Shown here one piece after another: positions 9,420 to 18,992 of a stretch of DNA of 64,000 nt (the stretch's first letter is position 1; every line of letters starts with the position of its first letter). The stretch lies in contig NZ_CP038440.1 in NCBI RefSeq assembly GCF_004683885.1, positions 1,770,001 to 1,834,000 of the forward strand. Reading direction: 5' to 3'. A program made the position numbers and the translations under genes. This stretch comes from Brevundimonas sp. MF30-B (GTDB lineage Bacteria > Pseudomonadota > Alphaproteobacteria > Caulobacterales > Caulobacteraceae). The notes under the pieces were generated by a model, which did no database searches, was not told the origin of the DNA, and was given only the letters and a program-made list of their open reading frames with translations.

Positions 9420-10417
9420 GCGAGCGGATGATCGTCGTCACCGGCGGCGCCGGCTTCATCGGCTCCAACATCGTCGCGCGCCTGTGCGAGCCGGGCGGCT
9501 ACGACGTGGTGGTGTGCGACCGCCTGGAGACCGCTGACCTGGCGAAATGGAAGAACATCGCCAAACACGCGATCGCTGATCTGTGGGCGCCCGAGGAGCT
9601 GTTCGAGCGGCTGGATCGGCACGCCGACCGCATCGAGGCCGTGGTGCACATGGGCGCCATATCGTCCACCACCGAGCCTGACGCCGACCGGGTGATGCGC
9701 AACAACTTCGCCCTGTCCCGTGACCTGTGGGACTGGTGCGCGGCTAACGGCACGCGGCTGATCTACGCCTCGTCCGCCGCCACCTATGGCGAAGGCGAGC
9801 GAGGCTTCGAGGATCGAGACGACCTTGAAAGTCTAGGTCGGCTTCAGCCGCTAAACGCCTATGGATACTCTAAAAGATTGTTCGACGAATATGCTGTCCG
9901 CCAGGCCAGCCGGGGCCATGCGCCGCGCCAATGGGCGGGGCTGAAGTTCTTCAACGTCTATGGGCCCAACGAGTACCACAAGGTCGGCATGATGTCGGTC
10001 GTGGCCCAGATCTGGCCCAAGGCCTCGGCGGGAGAGACCGTCAGCCTGTTTCGCTCGCACCGGCCCGATTACGCCGACGGCGGCCAGCTGCGCGACTTCG
10101 TTTACGTGGATGACATCGTCGACATCATCGCTTGGCTGCTGGAGTCGCCGGTCGTGACGGGCGTGTTCAACGCCGGATCGGGCCAGGCCCGGTCCTTCGC
10201 CGACCTGGCCAAGGCGACCTTCGCGGCCGCCGGACGCCAGCCCAGCATCGCCTATGTCGACATGCCGGAGGTCCTGCGCGAGCGGTACCAGTACTTCACC
10301 CAGGCCGAGATGGGTCGGCTTCGGGCGGCGGGGTATCCGGGCCAGTCGACCCCGCTGGAGGAAGGCGTGCGCCGCTACGTCCAGGACTATCTGTCCAAGC
10401 CGGACCCCTATCGATGA
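9416..10417 (+). CDS. hldD: ADP-L-glycero-D-manno-heptose 6-epimerase
   Basis: HldD converts ADP-D-glycero-manno-heptose into the L-glycero form used in the LPS inner core. It is a short-chain dehydrogenase/reductase of 333 residues with the NAD(P)-binding motif VTGGAGFIGSNIV, a YASSAATYGEG segment, and the catalytic tyrosine and lysine in NAYGYSKRLFDEY. WAGLKFFNVYGPNEYHKVGM is a family signature. The GTG start overlaps the hldE stop, and the gene overlaps the next one by ATGA. A patch of unusual codons (AGT, CTA, GGA, TCT, AGA) spans about 9826-9902, exactly over the catalytic YxxxK region. Confidence 0.95.
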   Translation: MSERMIVVTGGAGFIGSNIVARLCEPGGYDVVVCDRLETADLAKWKNIAKHAIADLWAPEELFERLDRHADRIEAVVHMGAISSTTEPDADRVMRNNFALSRDLWDWCAANGTRLIYASSAATYGEGERGFEDRDDLESLGRLQPLNAYGYSKRLFDEYAVRQASRGHAPRQWAGLKFFNVYGPNEYHKVGMMSVVAQIWPKASAGETVSLFRSHRPDYADGGQLRDFVYVDDIVDIIAWLLESPVVTGVFNAGSGQARSFADLAKATFAAAGRQPSIAYVDMPEVLRERYQYFTQAEMGRLRAAGYPGQSTPLEEGVRRYVQDYLSKPDPYR

Positions 10418-11526
10418 GAGGGCCGAAGCTGACCTTTCGCCAGTGGGTCGGCTATGCGGGCTTTGCGCTCGTCTTTCTGCTCGTGGCGGCGGTGGCCGTC
10501 TGGCGAGGAGATATCGTAAGGGCTGGGCTGGACCCCCAGGTTCCGTTTCAAACCTATGATCCGCCGCCTGCGCCTGATTACGCTCGCGACGACGCGTGGG
10601 CTTTGAACGAGGCTATGACGCCGGACAGCGGGCCGGCCTCCGTGTTTTTCGTCCATTCCACAACCTATGACGGGGGAGCAGAATGGAATGGTCCGATCGG
10701 CGATCCCAAGGCGGACGACTATCTGATCCGCGTGGTCTTGCCGAACTACGCAGCGCCATTCACACGGGCAGGCGCAATCAGCGCGCCGCGCTATCGTCAG
10801 GGCAGCGTCTACACCCGCCTCACAATTCGCGATGACGCCCGCGAGGCTCGCGCCTTCGCCTACCAGGACATTGTCGCCGCCTTCCAGGCCTGGACAGCCC
10901 GCCACCCCGAAGGCCCCATCGTTCTTGCGGGCTTGGAGCAAGGTGCAGAACTTGTCGATAAGCTGCTGTTTGACAAGGCGCTCGCGGATCCGAACATCAG
11001 ACGAAGGCTGGCCGCCGTGTATCTGATGGACACCCTGACGCCAACGAGCCGCTTTGACAGCTTTCCCCTCTGCGACCGACGCGCCCAGTTCGGATGCGTT
11101 GTCGCCTGGGGGGCCGTGGCCGCAGACGACGAAGCTGAGGCGAACCGCCGAGAGCGCCGCGCCCTGACCTGGGATGCAGGCGGCCGTCTGGTCAGCGTCG
11201 GCAGACATCCGACCGCTTGCGTCAATCCGATCACCGGCTCGAGCCGGGAGCCTCTTGCACCTGCGCGCGCGAGCCGCGGGGCCACCAACGCCACGAACTT
11301 GGAGTGGGGCGCGCGTCCGCCCTTGCAGGCTCGGGTTGTCGAGGCGGCCTGCGAAGATGGGATGCTTCGTTACCGGCACCCAGCCTCGGAGTCGTTTCGA
11401 CGGATCGGCGCCTGGGCCGATAGACGCAAGGCGCCGCCGTTCAACCTCTTTTATGCCGACGTGGAAGGGGATGTCGTGGAGCGCGTGGCGGCTTGGCAGG
11501 CGGCGAATGCCCAACAGTCACAGTGA
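10414..11526 (+). CDS. DUF3089 family protein, membrane-anchored, nucleophile serine missing
   Basis: The 370-residue protein has one N-terminal membrane anchor (about 11-30, WVGYAGFALVFLLVAAVAVW) and an extracytoplasmic alpha/beta-hydrolase-like DUF3089 domain. Supporting motifs are VFFVHSTTYDGGAEWNG and ARAFAYQDIVAAFQAW. In most DUF3089 proteins the nucleophile elbow reads GHSQG; here the matching stretch is AGLEQGAEL (LEQG at residues 174-177), with Glu175 at the serine position, so ordinary serine hydrolase chemistry looks unlikely. Its start overlaps the hldD stop (ATGA), so it is probably co-expressed with LPS heptose genes and may act on the envelope. That role is an inference; no substrate is known to me. 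Confidence 0.75.
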   Translation: MRGPKLTFRQWVGYAGFALVFLLVAAVAVWRGDIVRAGLDPQVPFQTYDPPPAPDYARDDAWALNEAMTPDSGPASVFFVHSTTYDGGAEWNGPIGDPKADDYLIRVVLPNYAAPFTRAGAISAPRYRQGSVYTRLTIRDDAREARAFAYQDIVAAFQAWTARHPEGPIVLAGLEQGAELVDKLLFDKALADPNIRRRLAAVYLMDTLTPTSRFDSFPLCDRRAQFGCVVAWGAVAADDEAEANRRERRALTWDAGGRLVSVGRHPTACVNPITGSSREPLAPARASRGATNATNLEWGARPPLQARVVEAACEDGMLRYRHPASESFRRIGAWADRRKAPPFNLFYADVEGDVVERVAAWQAANAQQSQ

Positions 11527-11542
11527 ACCCTGACCGGCGTCT

Positions 11543-13633
11543 CTAGTCGGCGCCGGGTCGACTGCTCTTCCAATCGAACAGAGCTTCCAGCGTTCTCAGG
11601 GCCATGCCCCGATCTGACGCCAGGTCCGGATCTCTGGACATTGTCAGACGGGCGTCGTCGGCCGCCGCCAACAGCAGGCCGCGATGACGGATAGGATCGG
11701 CGAACCGGTAGGCGGGGAATCCGCTCTGCTTCAGGCCCAAGGGGTCGCCGCCGCCGCGCAGGCGGAAATCCTCTTCGGCGATTTCAAAACCGTCCTCGGT
11801 GCGGCGCAGCGTCTCAAGCCGCTCGCGCGCCGTTTCGCCCAGCTGCCCATCCTCGCCGCCGTACAGCAGGATGCAGGCGCTGGATCGCGCGCCGCGCCCG
11901 ACGCGCCCACGCAACTGGTGCAGCTGCGCCAGGCCAAAACGGTCGGCGTGTTCGATGACCATGATGGAGGCGTTGGGCACGTCCACGCCGACCTCGACCA
12001 CCGTCGTGGCGACCAGGACAGGCAGGCGGCCGTCGGCGAACTCGGCCATGACCGCTTCGCGCTCGGCACCCGGCATCTGGCCGTGGGCCAGGCCGACCTC
12101 GATGCCCAGAAACTTGCGCAGGTCGGCGGCGCGCGCCTCGGCGGCCGCCAGATCGATCGCTTCGGATTCGGCCACCAGCGGACAGATCCAGTAGGCCTGA
12201 GCGCCGCCTTCGACGGCGGCCTTCATGCGGCGCGCAACCTCGCCGATGCGGGCGGCGGGCAGGACGGCGGTGGCGACAGGCGTGCGGCCGGGCGGCTTTT
12301 CATCAAGGCGCGAGACATCCAGTTCACCGTACTGGCTGAGCTCGAGCGTGCGCGGGATCGGGGTGGCCGACATGGTCAGCAGGTGCACGCCGCCCAGACG
12401 CGGATCGCCCTTGGCCTGCAACCGCTGACGTTCGGACACCCCGAACCGATGCTGTTCGTCGATGACCGCCAGGGCCAGCCGGTCGAACCGCACGGCGTCC
12501 TGGAACAGGGCGTGGGTGCCGATGGCGACCTGGGCCTCGCCGGACGCCAGGGCCGCCAGCTTGCCGCGCCGCTCGGCCGGCGTGTCGCGCCCGGTCAGCA
12601 GCAGGCTGGAGACGCCGGCGGCCTTTAGCAGGGGCGACAGGCGCTGGTGATGCTGGCGCGCCAGGATTTCGGTCGGCGCCATCAGGGCGGCCTGGAAGCC
12701 GGAACCCGCCACGTCGGCGAGGGCGAGCGCGGCCACGGCGGTCTTGCCCGACCCCACGTCGCCTTGAAGCAGCCGGCCCATCTGCTTGCCCGAGGCGAGG
12801 TCACGCCGGATTTCCTCGACCGCGCGCGACTGAGCGTCTGTCAGGACGAAACCGAGACCGTCGAGCAGGCGCGCGGACGCCTCGCTTGGTCGGGCGACGG
12901 GGGCCGGATTGATCTGCCGTGCGCGCCGGCGGCGGGCCAAGGCCAGCTGGTGGGCCAGCAGTTCGTCATAGGCCAGCCTCTGACGCGCCGGGGCCTCGGG
13001 CGACAGGTCCGTCTCCGTGCGGGGCGCGTGAAGCTGGCCCAGCGCCTCGTGCCAGCCCGGCCAGGCACGCTTGGCCAACCAGGCCGCGTCTTGCCATTCC
13101 TCGAGCTCCGGCGCGGTCTCCAGCGCCTGCAAGGCCAGCTTGCGCACCACGCGCGAGGTCAGGCCCTGGGCGGCGGGATAGACGGTCTCGGCCTCGGGAA
13201 TGTCGGCGGCCTTTTCAGGCGGTACGATGTGGTCGGGGTGCGGGATCTGCACCTCGTTGTTGAAGCGCTCGACCCGCCCACTGACCAGGCGGCGCGCGCC
13301 CTTGGGCGCCAGGCTCTCGATGTGACGCGGCGATCCGCCGAACCAGACCAGATGGATGAAGCCGGTGTCGTCGGACGCGCGCATGCGGAAGGGCGCGCCG
13401 GGCTTGTGCGGGGGAAACAGCCGGTCGATCGTCACGTCGAAGACCCCGACCTCGCCCTCCACAGCGCCCTGAGCGGTCATGGGGCGGCGATGGACCAGCC
13501 CTGAGGGCGAAAGGAACAGCAGGTCGCGCACCAGAGGCCCGGCCACCTTGGCGACCAGCGGCGCGACGCGCGGCCCCACGCCCTTCAGGCTGGTGACCTC
13601 CGCGAACAGGGGAAAGAGAATCTGCGGCCGCAT
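11543..13633 (-). CDS. recG: ATP-dependent DNA helicase RecG
   Basis: RecG remodels stalled replication forks and branched DNA. The 696-residue protein has the N-terminal wedge/OB domain (VGPRVAPLVAKVAGPLVRDL, then MRASDDTGFIHLVWFGGSP). The SF2 helicase core has Walker A GDVGSGKTAVAALA near residue 290, a DEQHRFGV box near 390, [10 protein letters not shown], and motifs V-VI in ATTVVEVGVDVPNASIMVI and QLHQLRGRVGRG. The C-terminal FRLRGGGDPLGLKQSGFP is the RecG hallmark. It converges on the DUF3089 gene and diverges from sdhE. Confidence 0.97.
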   Translation of the reverse strand: MRPQILFPLFAEVTSLKGVGPRVAPLVAKVAGPLVRDLLFLSPSGLVHRRPMTAQGAVEGEVGVFDVTIDRLFPPHKPGAPFRMRASDDTGFIHLVWFGGSPRHIESLAPKGARRLVSGRVERFNNEVQIPHPDHIVPPEKAADIPEAETVYPAAQGLTSRVVRKLALQALETAPELEEWQDAAWLAKRAWPGWHEALGQLHAPRTETDLSPEAPARQRLAYDELLAHQLALARRRRARQINPAPVARPSEASARLLDGLGFVLTDAQSRAVEEIRRDLASGKQMGRLLQGDVGSGKTAVAALALADVAGSGFQAALMAPTEILARQHHQRLSPLLKAAGVSSLLLTGRDTPAERRGKLAALASGEAQVAIGTHALFQDAVRFDRLALAVIDEQHRFGVSERQRLQAKGDPRLGGVHLLTMSATPIPRTLELSQYGELDVSRLDEKPPGRTPVATAVLPAARIGEVARRMKAAVEGGAQAYWICPLVAESEAIDLAAAEARAADLRKFLGIEVGLAHGQMPGAEREAVMAEFADGRLPVLVATTVVEVGVDVPNASIMVIEHADRFGLAQLHQLRGRVGRGARSSACILLYGGEDGQLGETARERLETLRRTEDGFEIAEEDFRLRGGGDPLGLKQSGFPAYRFADPIRHRGLLLAAADDARLTMSRDPDLASDRGMALRTLEALFDWKSSRPGAD

Positions 13634-13718
13634 GATCCGCCCAGCATAGCTGGCGAAACGGCGACTGGAACGCTATCTGACCGCTCTTGTTGAATGAACG
13701 AACCGGGCAAGGATCCTT

Positions 13719-14021
13719 GTGGCCGACATCGACGCGCGTCTGAAACAGCGGCTGGGCCGCATCGCCTTCCGCGCCTGGCGTCGCGGCTTCCGCGAGGCGG
13801 ACATGGTCCTGGGCCCCTTCGCCGATCAGGTGGCCCCCACCCTGACCGAGCCCGAGCTGGACGTGTTTGAGGCGTTGCTGGATGTCGAGGACCAGTATCT
13901 CTACGCCTGGATCATCGAGCGCGAGCCGACGCCGCCCGAACATCAGGGGCCGGTTATGGACCGCATCCGCGCCTTCATGCGCGCCCATGTGGCGAGCGCT
14001 GTCGCCGAGGGGATCGGCTGA
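13719..14021 (+). CDS. sdhE: Succinate dehydrogenase assembly factor SdhE
   Basis: This small protein (100 aa) of the SdhE/DUF339 family promotes covalent attachment of FAD to the flavoprotein subunit of succinate dehydrogenase. The RGxxE motif appears as RRGFREADMVLG (about residues 21-32), and the helical tail EPELDVFEALLDVEDQYLYAW is typical. The start is GTG 13719, supported by AAGGA a few bases upstream. Its stop overlaps the mfd start by one base (TGATG). The sdh genes themselves are not in this window. Confidence 0.9.
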   Translation: MADIDARLKQRLGRIAFRAWRRGFREADMVLGPFADQVAPTLTEPELDVFEALLDVEDQYLYAWIIEREPTPPEHQGPVMDRIRAFMRAHVASAVAEGIG

Positions 14022-17000
14022 TGGACGCTCAGCTCACGAACCCGCGCGTCGATATCGAACTGGGCGGCTCGCCCGAGGGCCTGGACGCCCTGGTGGTGGC
14101 CGAGCGCGTAAAGGCGAATGGCGGTGTGGCTCTGTTCGTGGCGCGCGACTACCAACGCTCAGGAGCCTTTGTTCAGGCGTTTCAGTTCTTCGCCAAGGAT
14201 ATTGAAGTCCTTGAATATCCGTCCTGGGACTGTCTGCCCTACGACAGGCTTAGCCCCACCGCGTCGGTTTCTGCCCAGCGCATGGCGACGCTGACGCGTC
14301 TGGCCCAAGGACCGAAGGATGACCGACCGCTGCTGGTGGTCGCCACCATCGCGGCAGCCGCCCAGCGCACGCCGCCGCGTTCGGTCACGACCGCCGCAGG
14401 TTTCGAGGCGCGCATCGGCCGCGATCTGGAAATGGCGGCGCTCGAGAAATACTTCAGCACCAACGGCTATGTCCGTGCCTCGACCGTGTCGGAACGCGGC
14501 GAGTACGCGGTGCGCGGCGGGGTGGTCGATGTCTTCCCGCCGGGCTTTGACGAGCCGGTTCGCCTGGACATGTTCGGCTCGGAGCTGGAATCGATCCGCG
14601 CCTTCGATCCCGAGACCCAGCGGTCGACGCGTCAGCTGAAATCGGTCTCGCTGTCGCCGGTGTCCGAGGTGTTGCTGGATCGCGAAAGCATTTCGCGTTT
14701 CCGCAGCGGCTATCTGAACCTGTTCGGCGCGTCGGGCGACGATCCGCTGTATGTGTCGATCAGCGAAGGCGCGCGGCGTCAGGGGATGGAGCAGTGGCTG
14801 CCGCTGTTCTACGACCGGCTGGACACCCTGTTCGACTACCTGCCCGACGATGCGCCGGTGTTCCTGGACAACCAGGTCGAGGCGGCGCGCGCCGAGCGCT
14901 GGACGCTGATCGACGACGCCTATGACGCGCGCCAAGAGGCCGCCAAGGCCAAGCGGGCGGCTGGCGCGCCGGTCGGCGCGAACCGGGCGCTGCCGCCGGA
15001 ACGGCTGTATCTGACGGCCGAGGACTGGAACAGCGAGCTCGCGGGCCGCGCCGTGCGTCGCCTCACGCCCTTCGATACGCAGGGCGAGGACGCCGGCGGC
15101 CGCCTGGGGCGCAGCTTCGCGGCCGAACGGGCGCAGGACAGCGTCAATCTGTTCGAGGCCGTGGCGCGTCATGCGGAGGCGCTGAAGGAGCAGGGCAAGC
15201 GCGTGCTGTTCGCTTCCTGGAGCGAAGGTTCGTCGGAGCGCCTTGCGGCCATGCTGGCCGATCACGGGCTGACCCATGTGGTGGCCGTCCGCGACTGGGC
15301 CGATGTTCAGGCCGCGCCGAAGGACCTGTATCTGCGCGGCGTCCTGCCGGTCGAGCATGGCTTCGTCACCGACGACTTGGCGGTGATCTCGGAAACCGAC
15401 ATCCTGGGCGATCGCCTGGCCCGGCCGCGCAAGAAGCGTCGGGCCTCCAACTTCCTGGCCGAGGCGTCTGCGCTGACAACCGGCGACCTGGTGGTGCACC
15501 TGGATCACGGCATCGGACGGTATGAAGGGCTGCGCACCCTGGACATTCAGGACGCGCCGCACGATTGCCTGGAGCTGCTCTACGCGGGTGATAGCAAACT
15601 CTATCTACCCGTTGAAAACATTGACCTGCTGACCCGTTATGGGTCCGACAGCGAAGGCGTTCAGCTGGATCGGCTGGGCGGCGCGGGCTGGCAGGCGCGC
15701 AAGGCCAAGGCCAAGGAGCGCCTGCGCGCCATGGCCGAGGGCCTGATCGCTCTGGCGGCCAAGCGCGCGCTGCGCGTGACCGAGTCCGTCACGCCGCCGT
15801 CGGGCCTGTTCGACGAGTTCTGCGCCCGCTTCCCCTACGAGGAGACCGACGACCAGCTGAACGCCATCGGCGATGTGCTGGAAGATCTGGGCAGGGGCAC
15901 GCCCATGGACCGCCTGATCTGCGGCGATGTGGGGTTCGGCAAGACCGAGGTCGCGCTGCGCGCCGCCTTCGTCGTGGCCATGACCGGCAAACAGGTGGCC
16001 ATCGTCGCGCCGACGACGCTTCTGGCGCGTCAGCACTTCAAGACCTTCACCGAACGCTTCGCCGGCTGGCCGGTGAAGGTGCGCCAGCTGTCGCGTCTGG
16101 TCACCAGCAAGGAGGCCAACGAGACGCGCGCGGGCCTCAAGGACGGCTCGGTCGAGATCGTCGTCGGCACCCACGCCGTCCTGGCTGAGCAGGTCGGGTT
16201 CAAGGACCTGGGCCTGGTGATCGTCGACGAGGAGCAGCACTTCGGCGTCAAGCACAAGGAGAAGCTGAAGACGCTGCGCGCGGACGTTCATCTACTGACT
16301 TTGACGGCCACGCCGATCCCGCGCACTCTGCAGATGGCGCTGTCGGGCATTCGCGAGATGTCGATCATCGCCACGCCGCCGGTCGACCGCCTGGCGGTGC
16401 GCACCTACGTCACGCCGTTCGACCCGGTGATGGTGCGCGAGGCCTTGCTGCGCGAGAAGTATCGCGGCGGCCAGGCCTATTACGTCGCGCCGCGTCTGAA
16501 GGACCTGCCGGACATCGAGAAGTTCCTGCGCGAGCAGGTTCCCGAGGTGAAGTTCGTCGTCGGTCACGGCCAGATGTCGGCCACCCAGCTGGAGGAGGTG
16601 ATGAGCGCCTTCTACGACGGGCAGTACGACGTCCTGGTCTCCACCACCATCGTCGAAAGCGGGCTGGACATTCCAACGGCCAACACCCTGGTCGTGCATC
16701 GCGCCGACATGTTCGGCCTGGCCCAGCTGTATCAGATCCGAGGCCGTGTCGGCCGCTCCAAGGCCCGCGCCTTCGCCTATCTGACCAGCGATCCGATCAA
16801 GCCCATGACCTTGTCGGCGGAGCGGAGGCTGCAGGTGCTGCAGTCGCTGGACAACCTCGGCGCCGGCTTCCAGCTGGCCAGTCACGACCTGGATCAGCGC
16901 GGCGGCGGCAATCTGCTGGGCGACGAACAGTCGGGCCACATCCGCGAGGTCGGCGTCGAGCTGTACCAGCAGATGCTGGAAGACGCGGTCGCGGACCTGA

Positions 17001-17488
17001 AGGCCGATGGCGAGGGCGAGGCGGTCGACCGCGGCTGGTCGCCGGCGATCAACGTCGGCGCCGCCGTATTGATTCCAGAGGATTACGTGCTGGACCTCAA
17101 CGTCCGCCTGAGCCTTTATCGCCGCCTGTCGGACGCCGAGAACACCGAAGATCGGGAAGCGCTGGCCGCGGAACTGATCGACCGGTTCGGTCCCCTTCCT
17201 GACGAGGCGAAGCAACTGCTGCGGATCGTGGGCATAAAGGCGGCGTGCAAGACGGCGTGCATCGAGAAGATCGACGTGGGGCCCAAGGGGGCCGTGCTGA
17301 CGCTGCGCGAAAACCGCTTCCCGAATCCGGCGGGCCTGATCGGCCTGATCCAGAAGAACCAAGCCTTCTGGAAGATTCGGCCGGATCAGAAGATCGTGGT
17401 CAAGGGCGACTGGCCCACGCCGGAAGATCGGCTGAAGGTCGCCGAACGGATAATGTCAGATTTGGCGCGGGTGGCGGCCGCCGGCTGA
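14021..17488 (+). CDS. mfd: Transcription-repair coupling factor Mfd
   Basis: Mfd removes RNA polymerase stalled at DNA damage and recruits the UvrABC excision machinery. At 1155 residues it has full length. The UvrB-homology N-terminal region includes [13 protein letters not shown] and [20 protein letters not shown]. The CarD-like RNA polymerase interaction domain begins near residue 484 ([20 protein letters not shown]). The RecG-like translocase has Walker [15 protein letters not shown] near 635 and [12 protein letters not shown] near 735, and the TRCF C-terminal domain closes the protein. A short run of AT-ending codons covers the RNA polymerase contact motif at about 15584-15645. Confidence 0.97.
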   Translation: MDAQLTNPRVDIELGGSPEGLDALVVAERVKANGGVALFVARDYQRSGAFVQAFQFFAKDIEVLEYPSWDCLPYDRLSPTASVSAQRMATLTRLAQGPKDDRPLLVVATIAAAAQRTPPRSVTTAAGFEARIGRDLEMAALEKYFSTNGYVRASTVSERGEYAVRGGVVDVFPPGFDEPVRLDMFGSELESIRAFDPETQRSTRQLKSVSLSPVSEVLLDRESISRFRSGYLNLFGASGDDPLYVSISEGARRQGMEQWLPLFYDRLDTLFDYLPDDAPVFLDNQVEAARAERWTLIDDAYDARQEAAKAKRAAGAPVGANRALPPERLYLTAEDWNSELAGRAVRRLTPFDTQGEDAGGRLGRSFAAERAQDSVNLFEAVARHAEALKEQGKRVLFASWSEGSSERLAAMLADHGLTHVVAVRDWADVQAAPKDLYLRGVLPVEHGFVTDDLAVISETDILGDRLARPRKKRRASNFLAEASALTTGDLVVHLDHGIGRYEGLRTLDIQDAPHDCLELLYAGDSKLYLPVENIDLLTRYGSDSEGVQLDRLGGAGWQARKAKAKERLRAMAEGLIALAAKRALRVTESVTPPSGLFDEFCARFPYEETDDQLNAIGDVLEDLGRGTPMDRLICGDVGFGKTEVALRAAFVVAMTGKQVAIVAPTTLLARQHFKTFTERFAGWPVKVRQLSRLVTSKEANETRAGLKDGSVEIVVGTHAVLAEQVGFKDLGLVIVDEEQHFGVKHKEKLKTLRADVHLLTLTATPIPRTLQMALSGIREMSIIATPPVDRLAVRTYVTPFDPVMVREALLREKYRGGQAYYVAPRLKDLPDIEKFLREQVPEVKFVVGHGQMSATQLEEVMSAFYDGQYDVLVSTTIVESGLDIPTANTLVVHRADMFGLAQLYQIRGRVGRSKARAFAYLTSDPIKPMTLSAERRLQVLQSLDNLGAGFQLASHDLDQRGGGNLLGDEQSGHIREVGVELYQQMLEDAVADLKADGEGEAVDRGWSPAINVGAAVLIPEDYVLDLNVRLSLYRRLSDAENTEDREALAAELIDRFGPLPDEAKQLLRIVGIKAACKTACIEKIDVGPKGAVLTLRENRFPNPAGLIGLIQKNQAFWKIRPDQKIVVKGDWPTPEDRLKVAERIMSDLARVAAAG

Positions 17489-17501
17489 CTGGGCTGTCGA
17501 A

Positions 17502-18851
17502 TCAGACCCGAGTTGACGCCCGGAGATCATGAGACGCGCGTTCCAGGGCCCCGGCCGGCGTCTCCCCAGGCGATAGCTCGGCCACGCCGACCTGAAACTC
17601 GACCACGAAAGGCGGCTTGTCTTGTCCGGCGTCGAACGCCGTGCAGGCGATCACCGCAGCTATGCGCTCGGCCGCGAGGCGCGCTGCGGGGCCGCGTGTG
17701 GCAGGCAGGGCGAGGGCGAACACCTCGCTGGCCAGGCGGGCGGCGGTATCCTCGACGCGAACCAGGCGCGAGACCATGGCTCCGATCTGAGGCAAGGCCC
17801 GGTCCAGCCAGCCTCCTTGGCGCGCCGCAGTCACAGCGCTGCTCTCGGCGACCCGAAGGACACAGACTGAGAGGGGGCGACGGCGGTCGCGCGCGCCCTC
17901 GGCGATCCGTTTCAGATGAGCGGCGAAGAGGTCGCGGCCGAACAAGCCGGTCGCAGCTTCCATGCCTCCTGAATCGCGCCCTGCGTCGAGCGCGCGCCGG
18001 ATCGCCAGATGGCGTCGGTACGTCTGGCCCAGAGCGATGATGCGTCGGGCTGTCTCCGTCTCGTCCGTGTCGGCCGAGGCGACGTCGGAAAAGCCCCGGT
18101 GGAATACGTCAGCCAAGCTTATGTCGCCAGGACTGCGCAGGTAGAGCATCAGCGGGATGTGATACAGGCGCGTATTGCGCTTCATGCCGGAGGCGATGGA
18201 CAGGGCTGGGGCGTGATCCTCTCCGCCCCACAGGACGGCGGCGTCGAACGCGCTTTCATGAAGATAGTCGAAGGCGGTGTAGGGTGTCGGAGCCGCCACC
18301 GTCTCTGCGCCCGCCTCGGCCAAGGCGTTGGACAGGCCCAGAAAGCGACGGTCGGGTTGGCCTGCGACGAGAATTCGTAGAGGGGCGGCGTCGACCATGG
18401 GTTCCGGCAGATCCACGCCGGCGGCGATGAAGCTCTGGCGGCGGAGGCGGAATTCCTCGTCGGCGATCGCTCCGCGCGCCAGTTGTTCGATGCGCAGCGC
18501 GGCCTGTGCGGGGTGAGGAGGGCGGGCCATAGACAGGTCGGCCCCGTCCCCGCCAGGTCCGAACCATAGCACCGGCAGGCTGCGCGGCCGCGCGCCGGCT
18601 TTCAGGGCGGCGATGTTCACAACGGGAGAAGCTCCATCCACAATCGCGGCCTCCAGCGGCAGGTCCGTCAGCGCGGCGAGAGCCGTTTCCGCATCACGGG
18701 CTGTGACCGTGCGCCAGCCGAGCGCATCCAGGCCTTCGCACAGCGGCCCGATCCGATCATCGTCGGACGCCACTACGAGGACGCGGGGATCAGTAGGCAA
18801 TCGGCGAGTCTCCTGAACAGTCGGAACGCCGGGGCGTCCAACCTCCAGCAT
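17502..18851 (-). CDS. popA: PopA-like response regulator: two receiver domains and a degenerate GGDEF domain
   Basis: The protein has about 449 residues. It starts with a receiver-like domain (PRVLVVASDDDRIGPLCEGL, with a candidate phospho-Asp in AAIVDG) and a second receiver-like domain (LRILVAGQPDRRFLGLSNAL, where AAVLWGG lacks the aspartate). A C-terminal GGDEF fold begins at TGLFGRDLFAAHL. The catalytic GGDEF/GGEEF is replaced by ASEVF (374-378), but the inhibitory-site motif RxxD is kept as RVED (365-368) at the spacing seen in PleD. This matches Caulobacter PopA, a c-di-GMP receptor that directs CtrA degradation at the pole; the orthology is my inference. I used ATG 18851. A TTG at 18800 with CAGGAG nine bases upstream would give 432 residues and is also plausible. 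Confidence 0.68.
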   Translation of the reverse strand: MLEVGRPGVPTVQETRRLPTDPRVLVVASDDDRIGPLCEGLDALGWRTVTARDAETALAALTDLPLEAAIVDGASPVVNIAALKAGARPRSLPVLWFGPGGDGADLSMARPPHPAQAALRIEQLARGAIADEEFRLRRQSFIAAGVDLPEPMVDAAPLRILVAGQPDRRFLGLSNALAEAGAETVAAPTPYTAFDYLHESAFDAAVLWGGEDHAPALSIASGMKRNTRLYHIPLMLYLRSPGDISLADVFHRGFSDVASADTDETETARRIIALGQTYRRHLAIRRALDAGRDSGGMEAATGLFGRDLFAAHLKRIAEGARDRRRPLSVCVLRVAESSAVTAARQGGWLDRALPQIGAMVSRLVRVEDTAARLASEVFALALPATRGPAARLAAERIAAVIACTAFDAGQDKPPFVVEFQVGVAELSPGETPAGALERASHDLRASTRV

Positions 18852-18992
18852 ATCCACTAAGCCGGGGCGAAGGTGCAACCGGTCGTGGGGACAAATCTGG
18901 GCGAGCCCAGACTTCAGCTTACTCCCAAGACGAAATGGATTAGACTACAGCGCTTGAGTCCGGCTTCGACCGGTCGTCTCCGCGAGGCGGAC

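Noticed and set aside
10132-10413. N-terminal extension of the DUF3089 protein
   Set aside because: It lies wholly within hldD in another frame, is Arg/Gly-rich, and the ATG at 10414 directly overlapping the hldD stop precedes a proper membrane anchor.
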